A program made the position numbers and the translations under genes. Below are positions 1 through 8,827 of a DNA stretch of 53,856 nt, in pieces. Every line of letters begins with the position of its first letter. The first letter of the stretch is position 1. The notes beneath the pieces are model-generated. The model did not search any database. It had not been told where the DNA came from and was given only the letters and a program-made list of their open reading frames with translations. Source of the DNA: Clostridia bacterium (GTDB lineage: Bacteria > Bacillota > Clostridia > UMGS1840); contig JAFUIN010000015.1 of NCBI GenBank assembly GCA_017468465.1, positions 1 to 53,856 on the forward strand, in the 5' to 3' direction.

Positions 1-334
1 AAGACCACTCCAAAAATATTCAGATTTTTGCTGATTAAGAAAACTGCACTCTATATTTTATGGGTGCAGTTCTTTTTGTTTGAAATAATCTTAAAAAATC
101 TGAATGTGCTTTTTCTGAAAGTGCTGTTATTACTGCCTTTTGTCCACCTAAACAGACAGATTTTTTCTGGTTGCTATTTCTGGTTGATATGACAAGGCAA
201 AATACACTTTTATAAAAAATCAGCAAAAATTATCTAATTTTATTGAAGGGCAAATCTGCCCTTGAGTTCAGAAAATTATGTCTGATTTTTGCCCTTTGCC
301 CACCAATTTGCCCTTGAGAAATAGGCAAAAATAA
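1..334. other. non-coding stretch, no gene seen
   Basis: I see no supported gene here. The stretch repeats the word CAGATTTTT or its complement several times, and a TTGCCCTTGAG motif occurs twice (around 255-266 and 309-317). A 63-codon minus-strand frame begins with TTG, lacks a ribosome binding site and resembles no family I know. The DNA may be the decayed end of a neighbouring region. Confidence 0.5.
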
Positions 335-370
335 AGTATGGGGTGTGATTGTAAAATCACACCCCATACT
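335..370 (-). terminator. rubrerythrin terminator
   Basis: A perfect 16-bp inverted repeat (335-350 with 355-370) with a 4-nt loop. On the minus strand it is followed by TTATTTTT. It lies about 30 bp beyond the rubrerythrin stop codon. Confidence 0.9.
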
Positions 371-401
371 GCAAAAACCTTTATTTTATGCTGTTTGTGG
401 C

Positions 402-989
402 TTATTTAAAGTATCTGTTAAGAAGACCCTCTAAACCTTTCATATGTCGAGCTTCGTCTCTTGCCATTTCGTGAACGGTATCATGGATTGCATCCAGCCC
501 ATTTTTCTTTGCGCAGCTTGCCAGGTCAAATTTACCTTTGGTTGCGCCGTATTCACAGTCAACTCTCCATTTTAAGTTGTCTTTGGTGGTAGCTTTCATA
601 TTGGGTTCTAAGTCTTCGCCCAGAAGCTCTGCAAATTTTGCAGCGTGTTCAGCTTCTTCATAAGCTGCTTTTTCCCAGTACAGACCAACTTCAGGATAGC
701 CTTCTCTGTGCGCAATTCTTGCCATGCAAAGATACATTCCGACTTCGGCACATTCACCGTTGAAGTTTGCCATCAGCTGTTCAAAAATATATTTTTTATC
801 TTCTTCTGAAATATCGGGATTGTTTTTTACAGTTTTCGCATATACGCCGTATTCGTGCTGTGCAGCTAAAGCAGCGCCTTCTTCCATAATGCTGAATTTT
901 TCAGCAGGTACTTTACAAACAGGGCACTGTGCGGGAGCCGCATCGCCTTCGTGAACATAACCGCAAACGGAACAAACAAATTTTTTCAT
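402..989 (-). CDS. rbr: reverse rubrerythrin (rubredoxin domain N-terminal)
   Basis: A 195-residue non-haem iron peroxidase, expected to reduce hydrogen peroxide to water in the cytoplasm of an anaerobe. The N-terminus carries a rubredoxin-type iron site: CSVCGY at residues 6-11 and CPVC further on. The ferritin-like diiron domain follows, with Glu/His ligand motifs NGECAE, EEAEHA and DEARH. Classical rubrerythrin has the rubredoxin domain at the C-terminus. This reversed order matches the clostridial reverse rubrerythrins. The start has a strong AGGAGG site. It lies 87 bp downstream of perR on the same strand, so co-transcription and peroxide induction through PerR are likely. The electron donor is not shown by the sequence. 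Confidence 0.93.
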   Translation of the reverse strand: MKKFVCSVCGYVHEGDAAPAQCPVCKVPAEKFSIMEEGAALAAQHEYGVYAKTVKNNPDISEEDKKYIFEQLMANFNGECAEVGMYLCMARIAHREGYPEVGLYWEKAAYEEAEHAAKFAELLGEDLEPNMKATTKDNLKWRVDCEYGATKGKFDLASCAKKNGLDAIHDTVHEMARDEARHMKGLEGLLNRYFK

Positions 990-1076
990 ATTCTTTTTCC
1001 TCCTGATATGCCTTTTGGCATTTATTGTTTATGATGTCGTGCAAATGATGCACTGTTTTTTTGTGATAGAAACGTG

Positions 1077-1460
1077 TTATTCTTTGTCATTACAAGCTTG
1101 GCAGGTGCCGTAGAAGTAAATGGCAAAGGTATCGACTTTGCCGCATTTTTCGGCTTCATCGGTTGGGATAGAATCTTTTCCACAATCATAAATTTTACCG
1201 CATTTTGTGCAGATAAAGTGATTGTGTGGGAAACAGTTGCCATCGTAGTGGTCACATTCCGACTGCAGTCCCATTTTGTCAATCAATTTGTCTTGTGACA
1301 GCTGACCAAGATTCCTGTAAACTGTGCTTCGGCTTAAATCCGGCTGAATTTTTTTTAATTCCTGATAAATATTTTCAGCATCCGGATGATGGGTTGAGCA
1401 TTTCAAATATTCCAGAATTGCTGCCTTTTGCTTTGTCATTCGCCGTGATGGTGTTGTCAT
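1077..1460 (-). CDS. perR: Fur-family peroxide-type repressor (PerR-like)
   Basis: A 127-residue metal-dependent repressor. The winged helix covers about residues 5-75 (recognition region SRSTVYRNLGQL). The dimerisation domain has two CxxC pairs (CTKC and CQAC) for the structural zinc. His/Asp residues in HHPDAE, CDHYDG and PHNHF fit the regulatory metal site. The longer frame reaching 1529 is rejected: ATG at 1460 has GAGGCG 7 nt upstream, and the extra part would run through the palindromic operator. Assignment to PerR rather than Fur or Zur rests on the adjacent rubrerythrin gene and the HPDAE/HNHF pattern, so the inducing signal is inferred. Confidence 0.85.
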   Translation of the reverse strand: MTTPSRRMTKQKAAILEYLKCSTHHPDAENIYQELKKIQPDLSRSTVYRNLGQLSQDKLIDKMGLQSECDHYDGNCFPHNHFICTKCGKIYDCGKDSIPTDEAEKCGKVDTFAIYFYGTCQACNDKE

Positions 1461-1479
1461 TTTCAACGCCTCATTTCTC

Positions 1480-1502
1480 TTATTAGGAATCGTTACTGAT
1501 AA
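1480..1502. promoter_or_regulatory. candidate Fur/PerR-family operator of perR
   Basis: A 23-bp imperfect palindrome, TTATTAG then 10 nt then TGATAA, with 9 of 11 positions able to pair (10 counting a G-T). It sits 20 bp upstream of the perR start codon. The TTAT...ATAA outline resembles Fur-family boxes, so autoregulation is likely. Confidence 0.55.
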
Positions 1503-1631
1503 GATAACATAAATTGATTCATTTGTCAATAGTTTTTAGAAAAATTTTTTCTGAATTAGTCACATTTTGTTTGACGGACAGGAAGGAAAAAGGTTCGCAG
1601 GAAAGATTTTTCAAAAATATTGCATTTTAAC

Positions 1632-1661
1632 TTGACCGTAACGAATATAATATTGTATAAT
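1632..1661 (+). promoter_or_regulatory. promoter of the SpoVB-type flippase gene
   Basis: TTGACC (1632-1637), 18-bp spacer, TATAAT (1656-1661). Transcription would start near 1668. This excludes the upstream ATG at 1620 and supports the TTG start at 1713. Confidence 0.75.
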
Positions 1662-1712
1662 AAATATGTTATGAGTTCTTTCATATTAAAATTCCGGAAA
1701 GGGTGGAATCCA

Positions 1713-3305
1713 TTGACATCAAAAAATAAAAACTTTGTAATCGGTGCTTTTATCATAGCGGTATCACACATTTTGGTAAAAGTCATTGGTGCTTTATATA
1801 AAATTCCTTTAGATACTTATATATTACAAACTGAAGGGATGGGGATTTACAATTCCTCTTACACCATTTATAACTGGTTATTTGTGATTTCTACTGCCGG
1901 TCTGCCGGTTGCAATTTCCAAAATGGTGGCAGAGTCAACTGCAAAAGGAAATTATGACGAAGCAAGAAAAATCTTTCGCATTTCAAAAGGGTTGCTTTTG
2001 TGTGTGGGGATTGTGGCAGCTGCGGCAATGTTTTTCTTTGCCCATCAGTTTTCGTCGCTTATCAGCGCACCCAGCGCTTATTTAACCATGATGTGCATGG
2101 CACCCAGTCTTCTGTTTGTGTCATTGTCCAGCAGTTACCGGGGTTTTTATCAGGGACAGCAAAATATGCTTCCCACAGCATTGTCAGAAGTAATTGAAGC
2201 GTTTTCCAAGCTTGCTTTGGGGTTGAGTCTTGCATATTTTGCGATGCAAACCTATTCGGAATATTACATTGCATCTGCAGGTGCAATTACCGGTGTCACC
2301 ATCGGAACAGCGCTGAGTTTAGTGTACTTATTCTTTTACAATATGGTAAACATCCGCAAATTCCCCCGTGGTAATCTGGATAAAGCATTGCCCCGTGGCA
2401 AAACTGTTCTTGTGCGTCTTGTTAAAATTGCCATTCCGGTTACGATTGGCGTATCGGTATTTACACTGACCTCTGTGATTGACACAGCAATGGTTATGAA
2501 TCAGCTCAAAGGTTTGGGTTATATAGAAGAACAGCGTCTTTCCATGTTTGGCTACCTGAACCGTGCCATTGCACTTTTTAATTTACCGCCTACCATTATT
2601 GCAGCAATCGCCATTTCCATAGTGCCTACCATTGCGGCGGCACTTGCATTAAAAAATAATAACACTGCCATCCGAAATGCGAAGTCTGCACTGAGGATTA
2701 CGATTTTGTTTGCGGTTCCTTGTGCAGCGGGGTTATCTGCATTGGCGAAACCCATTCTTTCTCTGTTATACCATGATGGGAATTATTCTTTCTTGCTGAA
2801 CATTATGGGGATTGCAGTTGTGTTTGTAACATTAGTGCAGGTATGTAACGCCATTTTACAGGCGTGGGGACACGTGTGGCTTCCCGTGAAAAATATGTTA
2901 ATTGGCGGCGTTGTAAAGGTGGTTGTTAATCTGGTTTTGGTGTCTCGTCCGGAAATCAACATCAATGGTGCACCAATCGGAACACTGCTTTGCTACTTTA
3001 CTGTTATGGCACTGAATATTTATGATTTGAAACGGATCACTGGTATGAAATTTGAGCTGATGAGCTTTGTGGTAAAACCGGTTATCACCGCCATTGCTAC
3101 CGCTGCGGGGGCAATTTGGTGTCATCGGTTGATTTCACCATATGTTTCCAGCACTGTGATACAGGTGGCGGTTTCGATCGTTGCCGGCGGATTGTTCTAT
3201 TTCATTAGCTTATTTGTGGTCAGAGGCATTGACCGTGATGATGTGCTGCTTTTGCCCAAGGGCGATAAGATTGCAAATATATTAAAGAAATTCCGTTTAA
3301 TATAA
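1713..3305 (+). CDS. SpoVB/YtgP-type polysaccharide flippase (MOP superfamily)
   Basis: A multi-pass membrane protein of 530 residues from the chosen TTG start, which has GGGTGG 6-7 nt upstream. Around 14 hydrophobic segments alternate with short charged loops. The opening (NFVIGAFIIAVSHILVK) and the YKIPL and MGIYN motifs are typical of the SpoVB/MurJ-like branch, which flips undecaprenyl-linked glycans, or lipid II in the MurJ/Amj context. The exact substrate cannot be told from sequence. The gene stands alone, with its own promoter and a bidirectional terminator shared with proS. It could serve cell-wall, spore-cortex or surface-polysaccharide assembly. Confidence 0.85.
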   Translation: MTSKNKNFVIGAFIIAVSHILVKVIGALYKIPLDTYILQTEGMGIYNSSYTIYNWLFVISTAGLPVAISKMVAESTAKGNYDEARKIFRISKGLLLCVGIVAAAAMFFFAHQFSSLISAPSAYLTMMCMAPSLLFVSLSSSYRGFYQGQQNMLPTALSEVIEAFSKLALGLSLAYFAMQTYSEYYIASAGAITGVTIGTALSLVYLFFYNMVNIRKFPRGNLDKALPRGKTVLVRLVKIAIPVTIGVSVFTLTSVIDTAMVMNQLKGLGYIEEQRLSMFGYLNRAIALFNLPPTIIAAIAISIVPTIAAALALKNNNTAIRNAKSALRITILFAVPCAAGLSALAKPILSLLYHDGNYSFLLNIMGIAVVFVTLVQVCNAILQAWGHVWLPVKNMLIGGVVKVVVNLVLVSRPEININGAPIGTLLCYFTVMALNIYDLKRITGMKFELMSFVVKPVITAIATAAGAIWCHRLISPYVSSTVIQVAVSIVAGGLFYFISLFVVRGIDRDDVLLLPKGDKIANILKKFRLI

Positions 3306-3312
3306 TCCCATA

Positions 3313-3348
3313 AAAAAAGCTTGTTGCAGAAATGCAACAAGCTTTTTT
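3313..3348. terminator. bidirectional terminator between flippase gene and proS
   Basis: A perfect 16-bp stem (3313-3328 with 3333-3348), GAAA loop, A-tract on one side and T-tract on the other, between convergent genes. Confidence 0.92.
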
Positions 3349-3357
3349 GTGTCTTTT

Positions 3358-4788
3358 TTAATACGCTTTGCCCCAGTAGAGCATTTTTTTCGCCGGTTTA
3401 CCACAGCATACACATTTGTCAGAAATTTCTTCCTGTTCAAAGGGGATACAACGACTGGTAACGGTAGTTTCTTCTTTGATTTTGATTTCGCACGCTTCGT
3501 CACCGCACCACATTGCTTTGATAAAGCCGGGTTTGTTCTGTGCAATGTCTTTTAATTCATCAAAATCTCTTGCAACAGAAGTGGTTTCTTCTCTGTGCTT
3601 TAACGCTTTCTGGAAGAGTGCATCCTGAATGGTGGAGAGCATTTCTTTTACTTCGTTTACAATATTGTCTAACGATACCACTTTCTTTTCTCTTGTATCA
3701 CGGCGTACCAGCACTGCCTGATTGTTTTCGATATCCTTGGGACCAAGTTCAATTCTAAGCGGAACACCTTTCATTTCGTGTTCGGCAAATTTCCAACCGG
3801 GCGATTTTTCGCTGTCGTCTAAGGTAACGGTAAAGTCGGAAAGCATTTCTTTCACTTCGCGGCATTTTTCCAAAACGCCTTCTTTATGCTGTGCAATAGG
3901 AATCAAAGCAACCTGAATGGGAGCAATATTGGGCGGAAGAACCAGACCGGAATCGTCCCCGTGAACCATAATGATTGCACCGATTAAACGGGTAGAAACG
4001 CCCCAGGAGGTTTGGTGAACATTGGTTAATTTATTATCTTTGCCGGTAAATTCAATGCCAAAGGCTTTTGCAAAACCGTCGCCAAAGTTGTGGGAAGTAC
4101 CGCTTTGCAGAGCTTTTCCGTCGTGCATTAAGCTTTCGATGGTGTAGGTTGCAACGGCACCGGCAAATTTTTCTTTATCGGTTTTTTGACCTTTTACAAC
4201 AGGGATTGCCAAATATTTTTCACAAAAATCTGCATACACATTCAGCATACGAATGGTTTCTTCCTGTGCTTCTTCTGCAGTAGCGTGAGCGGTGTGACCT
4301 TCCTGCCATAAAAATTCGCAGGAACGCAGGAACGGACGGGTGGTTTTTTCCCATCTTACAACAGAACACCACTGGTTGTAAAGCTTGGGTAAATCTCTGT
4401 AGGATTCAATGATATTTGCATAATGGTCGCAGAAAAGGGTTTCGCTGGTGGGACGTACACAAAGACGTTCTGTCAGCTTTTCGTTTCCGCCGTGTGTTAC
4501 CCAGGCAACTTCAGGTGCGAAGCCTTCCACGTGGTCTTTTTCTTTGTTTAAGAGCCCTTCCGGAATGAACATGGGCATATATACGTTTTCATGACCGGTT
4601 TCTTTGAATTTCTGATTCAGCACCTTCTGAATATTTTCCCAGATGGCGTATCCGTAGGGGCGGATAATCATACATCCTCTGACAGAGGAGTAATCAATTA
4701 AGTCGGCTTTTTTTACAATGTCTGTATACCATTTTGCAAAATCAACATCCATAGAGGTGATTTCGGTAACTAATTTTTTATCTTGCAT
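3358..4788 (-). CDS. proS: prolyl-tRNA synthetase, archaeal/eukaryotic-like short form
   Basis: A 476-residue class II synthetase that charges tRNA-Pro with proline. The start ([16 protein letters not shown]) and the core motifs [36 protein letters not shown] and [13 protein letters not shown] identify the ProRS type that lacks the bacterial editing insertion. The bacterial long form is about 570 residues. The C-terminal region has two cysteine pairs (CxxxxC and CVCCG) consistent with the zinc-binding domain of this type. It begins 21 nt after the foldase gene stop on the same strand, so the two are probably one transcript. The start has AAAGGA upstream. Confidence 0.95.
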   Translation of the reverse strand: MQDKKLVTEITSMDVDFAKWYTDIVKKADLIDYSSVRGCMIIRPYGYAIWENIQKVLNQKFKETGHENVYMPMFIPEGLLNKEKDHVEGFAPEVAWVTHGGNEKLTERLCVRPTSETLFCDHYANIIESYRDLPKLYNQWCSVVRWEKTTRPFLRSCEFLWQEGHTAHATAEEAQEETIRMLNVYADFCEKYLAIPVVKGQKTDKEKFAGAVATYTIESLMHDGKALQSGTSHNFGDGFAKAFGIEFTGKDNKLTNVHQTSWGVSTRLIGAIIMVHGDDSGLVLPPNIAPIQVALIPIAQHKEGVLEKCREVKEMLSDFTVTLDDSEKSPGWKFAEHEMKGVPLRIELGPKDIENNQAVLVRRDTREKKVVSLDNIVNEVKEMLSTIQDALFQKALKHREETTSVARDFDELKDIAQNKPGFIKAMWCGDEACEIKIKEETTVTSRCIPFEQEEISDKCVCCGKPAKKMLYWGKAY

Positions 4789-4809
4789 GGTTAATCGATT
4801 CCTTTCTTA

Positions 4810-6120
4810 TTATTCCATATCTTTGGAAACAGCTGTTACATTTGCCAGATAGCCGTTTAATTCCTTGTTAAAGCCATTCTGGGCAAAGGTCTGGTGCAAT
4901 TCCTTCTTTACTTCGGTGTAGGGAACACCGTTTTCATATTCTGCAACTTTTTGAATAATGTGATATCCGAATTGAGATTCCACCAGGTCAGAAATTTCAT
5001 TGACCTTAAGATTCAAAGCGCCCTGATAGAATTCATCAACCATTTGACCTTCTGTAAACAAATAGCCTTCCGGATTTGTTTTGGAGCCGGGGTCTTCGGA
5101 ATATTTTTCCATCAGTTCATCAAATTTTGCGGGATTCTTTTTGAGCTGTTTTAAGATGTCTTCTGCCTGTTTTTTATACGATTCGTCTTCTGTTTTAGAA
5201 ATTAAAATGTGTTTTGCTTTCAGCCAGAGTCCGCGTCCGTAGGGGGTTTGCGGGAGCAGCTTCTGATAATCTTCTTCGGTGGGAGTATAGCGGCTCAACA
5301 CACTGTCTCCGGTAATGGCATACTGGTAGAATGTGGGCTTCAAAATCAGCTCAGTGAACATTTCTTTGTCGGAAATCTTAAGCTGATTCATCATATCATC
5401 CAACTTGTTTTGTGCAGAGAAGGTTGGAAAGTCTTTGTCTCCCAGTATTTTGTCTCCAATGATGCGAGACGCACGGTAATAGGACAATTCCTGTGCCATA
5501 ACGTGAGGAGTGATTTCTGCACCGCCCATAGCACCGTTTAAGAATTTTGCAATATCGTCATACTGTGCTTGTGTCAGCTTGATTCCGTCTATGTAAAACA
5601 CTTCATCGTTTTCAAAGGTAACATAGTCCGGTGTATAGATTTTTGCAACTCCGATGGACATATCTTCATATACAGAACAATTTAAGCTGTTTTCAAAGAA
5701 GGAAATCGGAACATAGGTGGTTCCGCCGTATAAAAAGTGAGGTATTTCTACAGCATTTTTGTTTACGCGGAAGGTCAGGTCTTCTTTGTAGTCGGTAATG
5801 GTTTCCGGCTTTGTGGTTGGAATTTCATACTCCTTTTCGGTGAAATTCAGTTCAGCTTGTTCGGGCTGGATAATGTCGATGCTTCTGTCATCATTCCAGA
5901 TAACATCATAACCAATGCCTTCGCATACAGAACGAAGGGGAGCATAGATTCCCTTATCGCTGAAATAGGTTGGGGTATCTGTAAAGGTTCCGTTCACGCT
6001 GATGCGGACAGCATCCTTGTAAACCTTCATTGTTTGACCTTCTGCCATGACGGGACAGGATGCCAATAAACTGACAGAGGCAGCCAATGCAACAGATTTT
6101 TTAATGTTTTGTGATAACAT
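4810..6120 (-). CDS. exported PrsA-like parvulin peptidyl-prolyl isomerase with copper-amine-oxidase-type N-domain
   Basis: A 436-residue exported foldase. A signal peptide (residues 1-27) contains a lipobox-like LASC ending at Cys22, and an alternative SPase I site lies just after (VMA). Residues about 35-165 form two alpha/beta repeats of the copper amine oxidase N-terminal type (IYAPLRSVCEGIGYDVIWN and TTYVPISFFEN), a common clostridial wall-associated module. Residues about 190-290 are a SurA/PrsA-like helical chaperone part. The parvulin domain follows at about 303-400 (KAKHILI, SEDPGSK, FGYHIIQ). It probably helps exported proteins fold outside the membrane. It has its own extended -10 promoter and an AAGGAGG site. 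Its place upstream of proS looks incidental. Confidence 0.85.
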   Translation of the reverse strand: MLSQNIKKSVALAASVSLLASCPVMAEGQTMKVYKDAVRISVNGTFTDTPTYFSDKGIYAPLRSVCEGIGYDVIWNDDRSIDIIQPEQAELNFTEKEYEIPTTKPETITDYKEDLTFRVNKNAVEIPHFLYGGTTYVPISFFENSLNCSVYEDMSIGVAKIYTPDYVTFENDEVFYIDGIKLTQAQYDDIAKFLNGAMGGAEITPHVMAQELSYYRASRIIGDKILGDKDFPTFSAQNKLDDMMNQLKISDKEMFTELILKPTFYQYAITGDSVLSRYTPTEEDYQKLLPQTPYGRGLWLKAKHILISKTEDESYKKQAEDILKQLKKNPAKFDELMEKYSEDPGSKTNPEGYLFTEGQMVDEFYQGALNLKVNEISDLVESQFGYHIIQKVAEYENGVPYTEVKKELHQTFAQNGFNKELNGYLANVTAVSKDME

Positions 6121-6164
6121 ATGAAACCTCCTTATGAGATGGTTGTGTAACCTTTAACCAAATT

Positions 6165-6193
6165 ATTATAGCAGATATTTTCTTTTTTGTCTA
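6165..6193 (-). promoter_or_regulatory. promoter of the foldase-proS transcript
   Basis: Minus strand TAGACA, 17-bp spacer, TATAAT preceded by TGC (extended -10), about 45 bp upstream of the foldase start. Confidence 0.8.
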
Positions 6194-6228
6194 TAGAAAT
6201 TGTAAAAGATTTTTTACAATATAACACA

Positions 6229-6260
6229 AAAAAAGTCAAACCGGAAAGTTTGACTTTTTT
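6229..6260 (-). terminator. aldolase terminator
   Basis: Stem of 13 bp (6229-6241 with 6248-6260) with A-tract and T-tract arms, just beyond the aldolase stop. On the minus strand it is followed by TTTTTTTGTG. Confidence 0.88.
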
Positions 6261-6273
6261 ATAGGAATCAAAT

Positions 6274-7113
6274 TTACGCTTTTCCGCTGGAGCCAAAGAG
6301 AATCATTTTTTCTCTTACAATTTCCTGAACGGATTTTTTAGCAACCTGCAACGCAATTTCAAAGCTGGTGTGCTCGTTGAATGCAAAGGTATAAGCACGA
6401 TGAGCAGCCATACACATTTCGGTACAGATGTTTACTTTTCTGATACCGTTTTTAATGGTGTTTCTGAAATCATCATCACTCAAACCGCTACCGCCGTGAA
6501 GAACAAGCGGTTTGTCGGCGATGTCATAAATTTCTTTTAATCTGCCGATATCCAGCTTCGGTTTTACCTTGTACTGACCATGAGCAGTACCAATTGCAAC
6601 AGCTAACGCATCAATGTCGGCACGACGGATAAAATCGTTTACCTGATCTACATTGGTATACATTGCTTCATGACCGTCATCAGCACCGCCTTCTGCACCG
6701 CCAACGTGGCCAAGTTCAGCTTCCACACTAACACCCAGTGCATGAGCAATTTTAGAAATTTCTTTGGTGTTTGCAATGTTTTCTTCATAGGGGAGAGCAC
6801 TTCCGTCGTACATAACAGAGGTGAAACCGCCTTTGATTGCAGTTAAGATTTTTTTGTAGTTTGTGCCGTGGTCAAAATGCAAGCATACGGGAACAGTTGC
6901 TTCTTTTGCAATTTTGTTCATGATATGGCAAGCATATTCAAAAGGAATGACCGGCAGATGAACTTCTGCAACACCCAGAATAATGGGGGAGCGTTCTTCT
7001 TCTGCAGCATCAATAATACCTCTCGCCATTTCCAGGTTCAGCATATTGAATAAGCCAACACCGTACTTTTTGCTCTCGGCATCTTTTAAGATTTCTTCTA
7101 AGGTAACAAGCAT
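6274..7113 (-). CDS. class II ketose-bisphosphate aldolase (fructose/tagatose-bisphosphate type)
   Basis: A 279-residue zinc-dependent aldolase that cleaves a ketose 1,6-bisphosphate to dihydroxyacetone phosphate and an aldehyde. Seen motifs: NMLNLEMARGIIDAA near the start, HFDHGTN (catalytic Asp and zinc His), EAELGHVGG, AIGTAHGQY (zinc His) and LHGGSGL (zinc His with the phosphate loop). Length fits the GatY/KbaY/FbaA family. The sequence alone does not separate fructose- from tagatose-bisphosphate. With pfkA and pyk in the window and no tagatose genes, glycolytic Fba is the simpler guess. It is monocistronic, between the glgA terminator and its own terminator. Confidence 0.88.
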   Translation of the reverse strand: MLVTLEEILKDAESKKYGVGLFNMLNLEMARGIIDAAEEERSPIILGVAEVHLPVIPFEYACHIMNKIAKEATVPVCLHFDHGTNYKKILTAIKGGFTSVMYDGSALPYEENIANTKEISKIAHALGVSVEAELGHVGGAEGGADDGHEAMYTNVDQVNDFIRRADIDALAVAIGTAHGQYKVKPKLDIGRLKEIYDIADKPLVLHGGSGLSDDDFRNTIKNGIRKVNICTEMCMAAHRAYTFAFNEHTSFEIALQVAKKSVQEIVREKMILFGSSGKA

Positions 7114-7203
7114 GTTCTGTACTCCTATCTATATAAAATGTATGTATATAACCAAGTTGCCTCATAGTAAGGGAAAAACCCTTTTGTGTCATAAGTTATA
7201 TCA

Positions 7204-7232
7204 ATTATAGCATATCTCTTTTCAAATTGCAA
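7204..7232 (-). promoter_or_regulatory. aldolase promoter
   Basis: Minus strand TTGCAA (7227-7232), 17-bp spacer, TATAAT (7204-7209) preceded by TGC. Immediately upstream (7233-7300) is a striking tract almost free of G on the plus strand and full of A-runs, which could act as an UP element or bend the DNA. Confidence 0.8.
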
Positions 7233-7339
7233 TAGAAAAACCAAAAAAAATCAAAAAAATCAAAAGAAAACAAAAACAACCAAAGAAATTCAAACAAACA
7301 ACAGGGGAATTGTTACATATGAACAGAAAATATGCCATA

Positions 7340-7373
7340 AAAAAAGGGGATTCAAAATGAAGCCCCTTTTTTG
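7340..7373 (-). terminator. glg synthesis operon terminator
   Basis: GGGG/CCCC stem extended by TTCA/TGAA and flanking A/T tracts, just beyond the glgA stop. On the minus strand it ends in TTTTTTT. Confidence 0.85.
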
Positions 7374-7378
7374 ATTGG

Positions 7379-8803
7379 TTATTGAAGTAAGTTTTTGTAT
7401 GTTTCTTGATATTCCTTTGCAGAGTTTTCCCAGCTGAAGTCGGTACTCATTGCATTTTTTCTAAGATGTTTCCATTCGTTTTTGTCGTGATACAAGGAAA
7501 GACCTCTCATAATCGCATCATACATGTCCCAGGCATTGTAGGATTGGAAGGTAATTCCGTTTCCTTCTTTGGTTTCGGGGTTGTAGGGGGTTACGCTGTC
7601 TTTCAAGCCGCCAACGGTATGCACAATCGGGATGGTACCATAGCGCATGGAAATCATTTGTGCCAGTCCGCAGGGTTCTGCGTGGGAGGGCATCAAGAAT
7701 AAATCTGCTGCTGAGTATATTTTGGATGCAAGCTCACCGGAGAAGCGGATGATTGCACGCACCTTGTCGTGGCAAATGTTATTCCAATACATAAGATTTT
7801 CTTCATATTCCGGATATCCTGTTCCCAAAACCACCAGTTGAATGTCGTGCTTGGTCAACTCGCCCATAACCTCCCGAACCAAATCCAGACCTTTTTGGGG
7901 GGTTAAACGGGTAACCATACCGATTAAAGGCTTCTTGGCGTCCACTTCCAGACCCAATTCTTTCTGGAGTGCAGTTTTGTTCAAAGATTTCATGCGAATG
8001 GATTTGTATTCATAGTGATAGGGAAGTGCCGGGTCGGTTTTCGGATTGAACACTTCGGTATCAATGCCGTTGATGATACCTTTTAATTTGTACTGACGGG
8101 GAATCAAGATGTTATGCAGATTGTGAGAGAAATAGGGGTCCAAAATTTCCTGTGCATAGGTTTTGGAAACGGTGGTAACCAAATTTGCAGACTCAATACC
8201 GGCTTTTAACACATTCAGGCAACCGTCATACATCATGATATCACGGTGTGACACATCCAGCCCGAACACATTGCCCATAATGAGGGGGTCATACTGTCCC
8301 TGAAATTCAATGTTGTGAATGGAAAGCACCGTTTTGATGTTGGCATATTCAGGAATATTTCTGTAAAAAGCATTCAAATATAAAGGAACCATAGCGGTGT
8401 GCCAGTCATTTGCATTGATGATGTCAGGATAAAATTCAACATGCGGTAATGCTTCCAACACTGCTTTGGAAAAATAGGCAAACCGTTCTGCATCATCAAA
8501 TTCGCCGTATATATTGGGACGTTTGAAAAATTGCTCGTTGTCAATGAGGTAATAGGTAACACTGCTGATTTGGGCTTTGAAAATGCCGCAGTGACACATT
8601 CTCCATCCAAGGGGAATGCCAATTTCACACACAAATTCCAGTTGATCTTTTAATTCTTGTTTGATTTGAGAATAAAGGGGGATGATGACTCTGGCATCCA
8701 CGCCAAGCTGATTGAGTGCTTTTGGTAATCCGCCCATAACATCGCCTAAACCGCCTACTTTAATAAAAGGAGTGGCTTCTGCAGCTGCAAATAAAACTTT
8801 CAT
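7379..8803 (-). CDS. glgA: glycogen synthase (ADP-glucose type, GT5)
   Basis: A 474-residue transferase that adds glucose from ADP-glucose to the non-reducing end of alpha-1,4-glucan. N-terminal KVGGLGDV (residues 16-23) is the ADP-glucose and acceptor loop of bacterial starch/glycogen synthases. VTRLTPQKGLDLV marks the second Rossmann domain, and SHAEPCGLAQMISMRYG carries the catalytic Glu of the GT-B fold. Length is standard (about 475). It is the last gene of glgB-glgC-glgD-glgA, 24 nt after glgD, and is followed by a terminator. Confidence 0.96.
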   Translation of the reverse strand: MKVLFAAAEATPFIKVGGLGDVMGGLPKALNQLGVDARVIIPLYSQIKQELKDQLEFVCEIGIPLGWRMCHCGIFKAQISSVTYYLIDNEQFFKRPNIYGEFDDAERFAYFSKAVLEALPHVEFYPDIINANDWHTAMVPLYLNAFYRNIPEYANIKTVLSIHNIEFQGQYDPLIMGNVFGLDVSHRDIMMYDGCLNVLKAGIESANLVTTVSKTYAQEILDPYFSHNLHNILIPRQYKLKGIINGIDTEVFNPKTDPALPYHYEYKSIRMKSLNKTALQKELGLEVDAKKPLIGMVTRLTPQKGLDLVREVMGELTKHDIQLVVLGTGYPEYEENLMYWNNICHDKVRAIIRFSGELASKIYSAADLFLMPSHAEPCGLAQMISMRYGTIPIVHTVGGLKDSVTPYNPETKEGNGITFQSYNAWDMYDAIMRGLSLYHDKNEWKHLRKNAMSTDFSWENSAKEYQETYKNLLQ

Positions 8804-8827
8804 ATTGTTTTGCTACCTTTCGGAGAA

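Noticed and set aside
35-226. 63-codon minus-strand open frame
   Set aside because: TTG start, no ribosome site, no family resemblance; lies in a repeat-like AT-rich stretch.
1041-1065. Small hairpin GTGCA/TGCAC between perR and rbr
   Set aside because: Short stem; the T run is on the plus strand, opposite to both genes.
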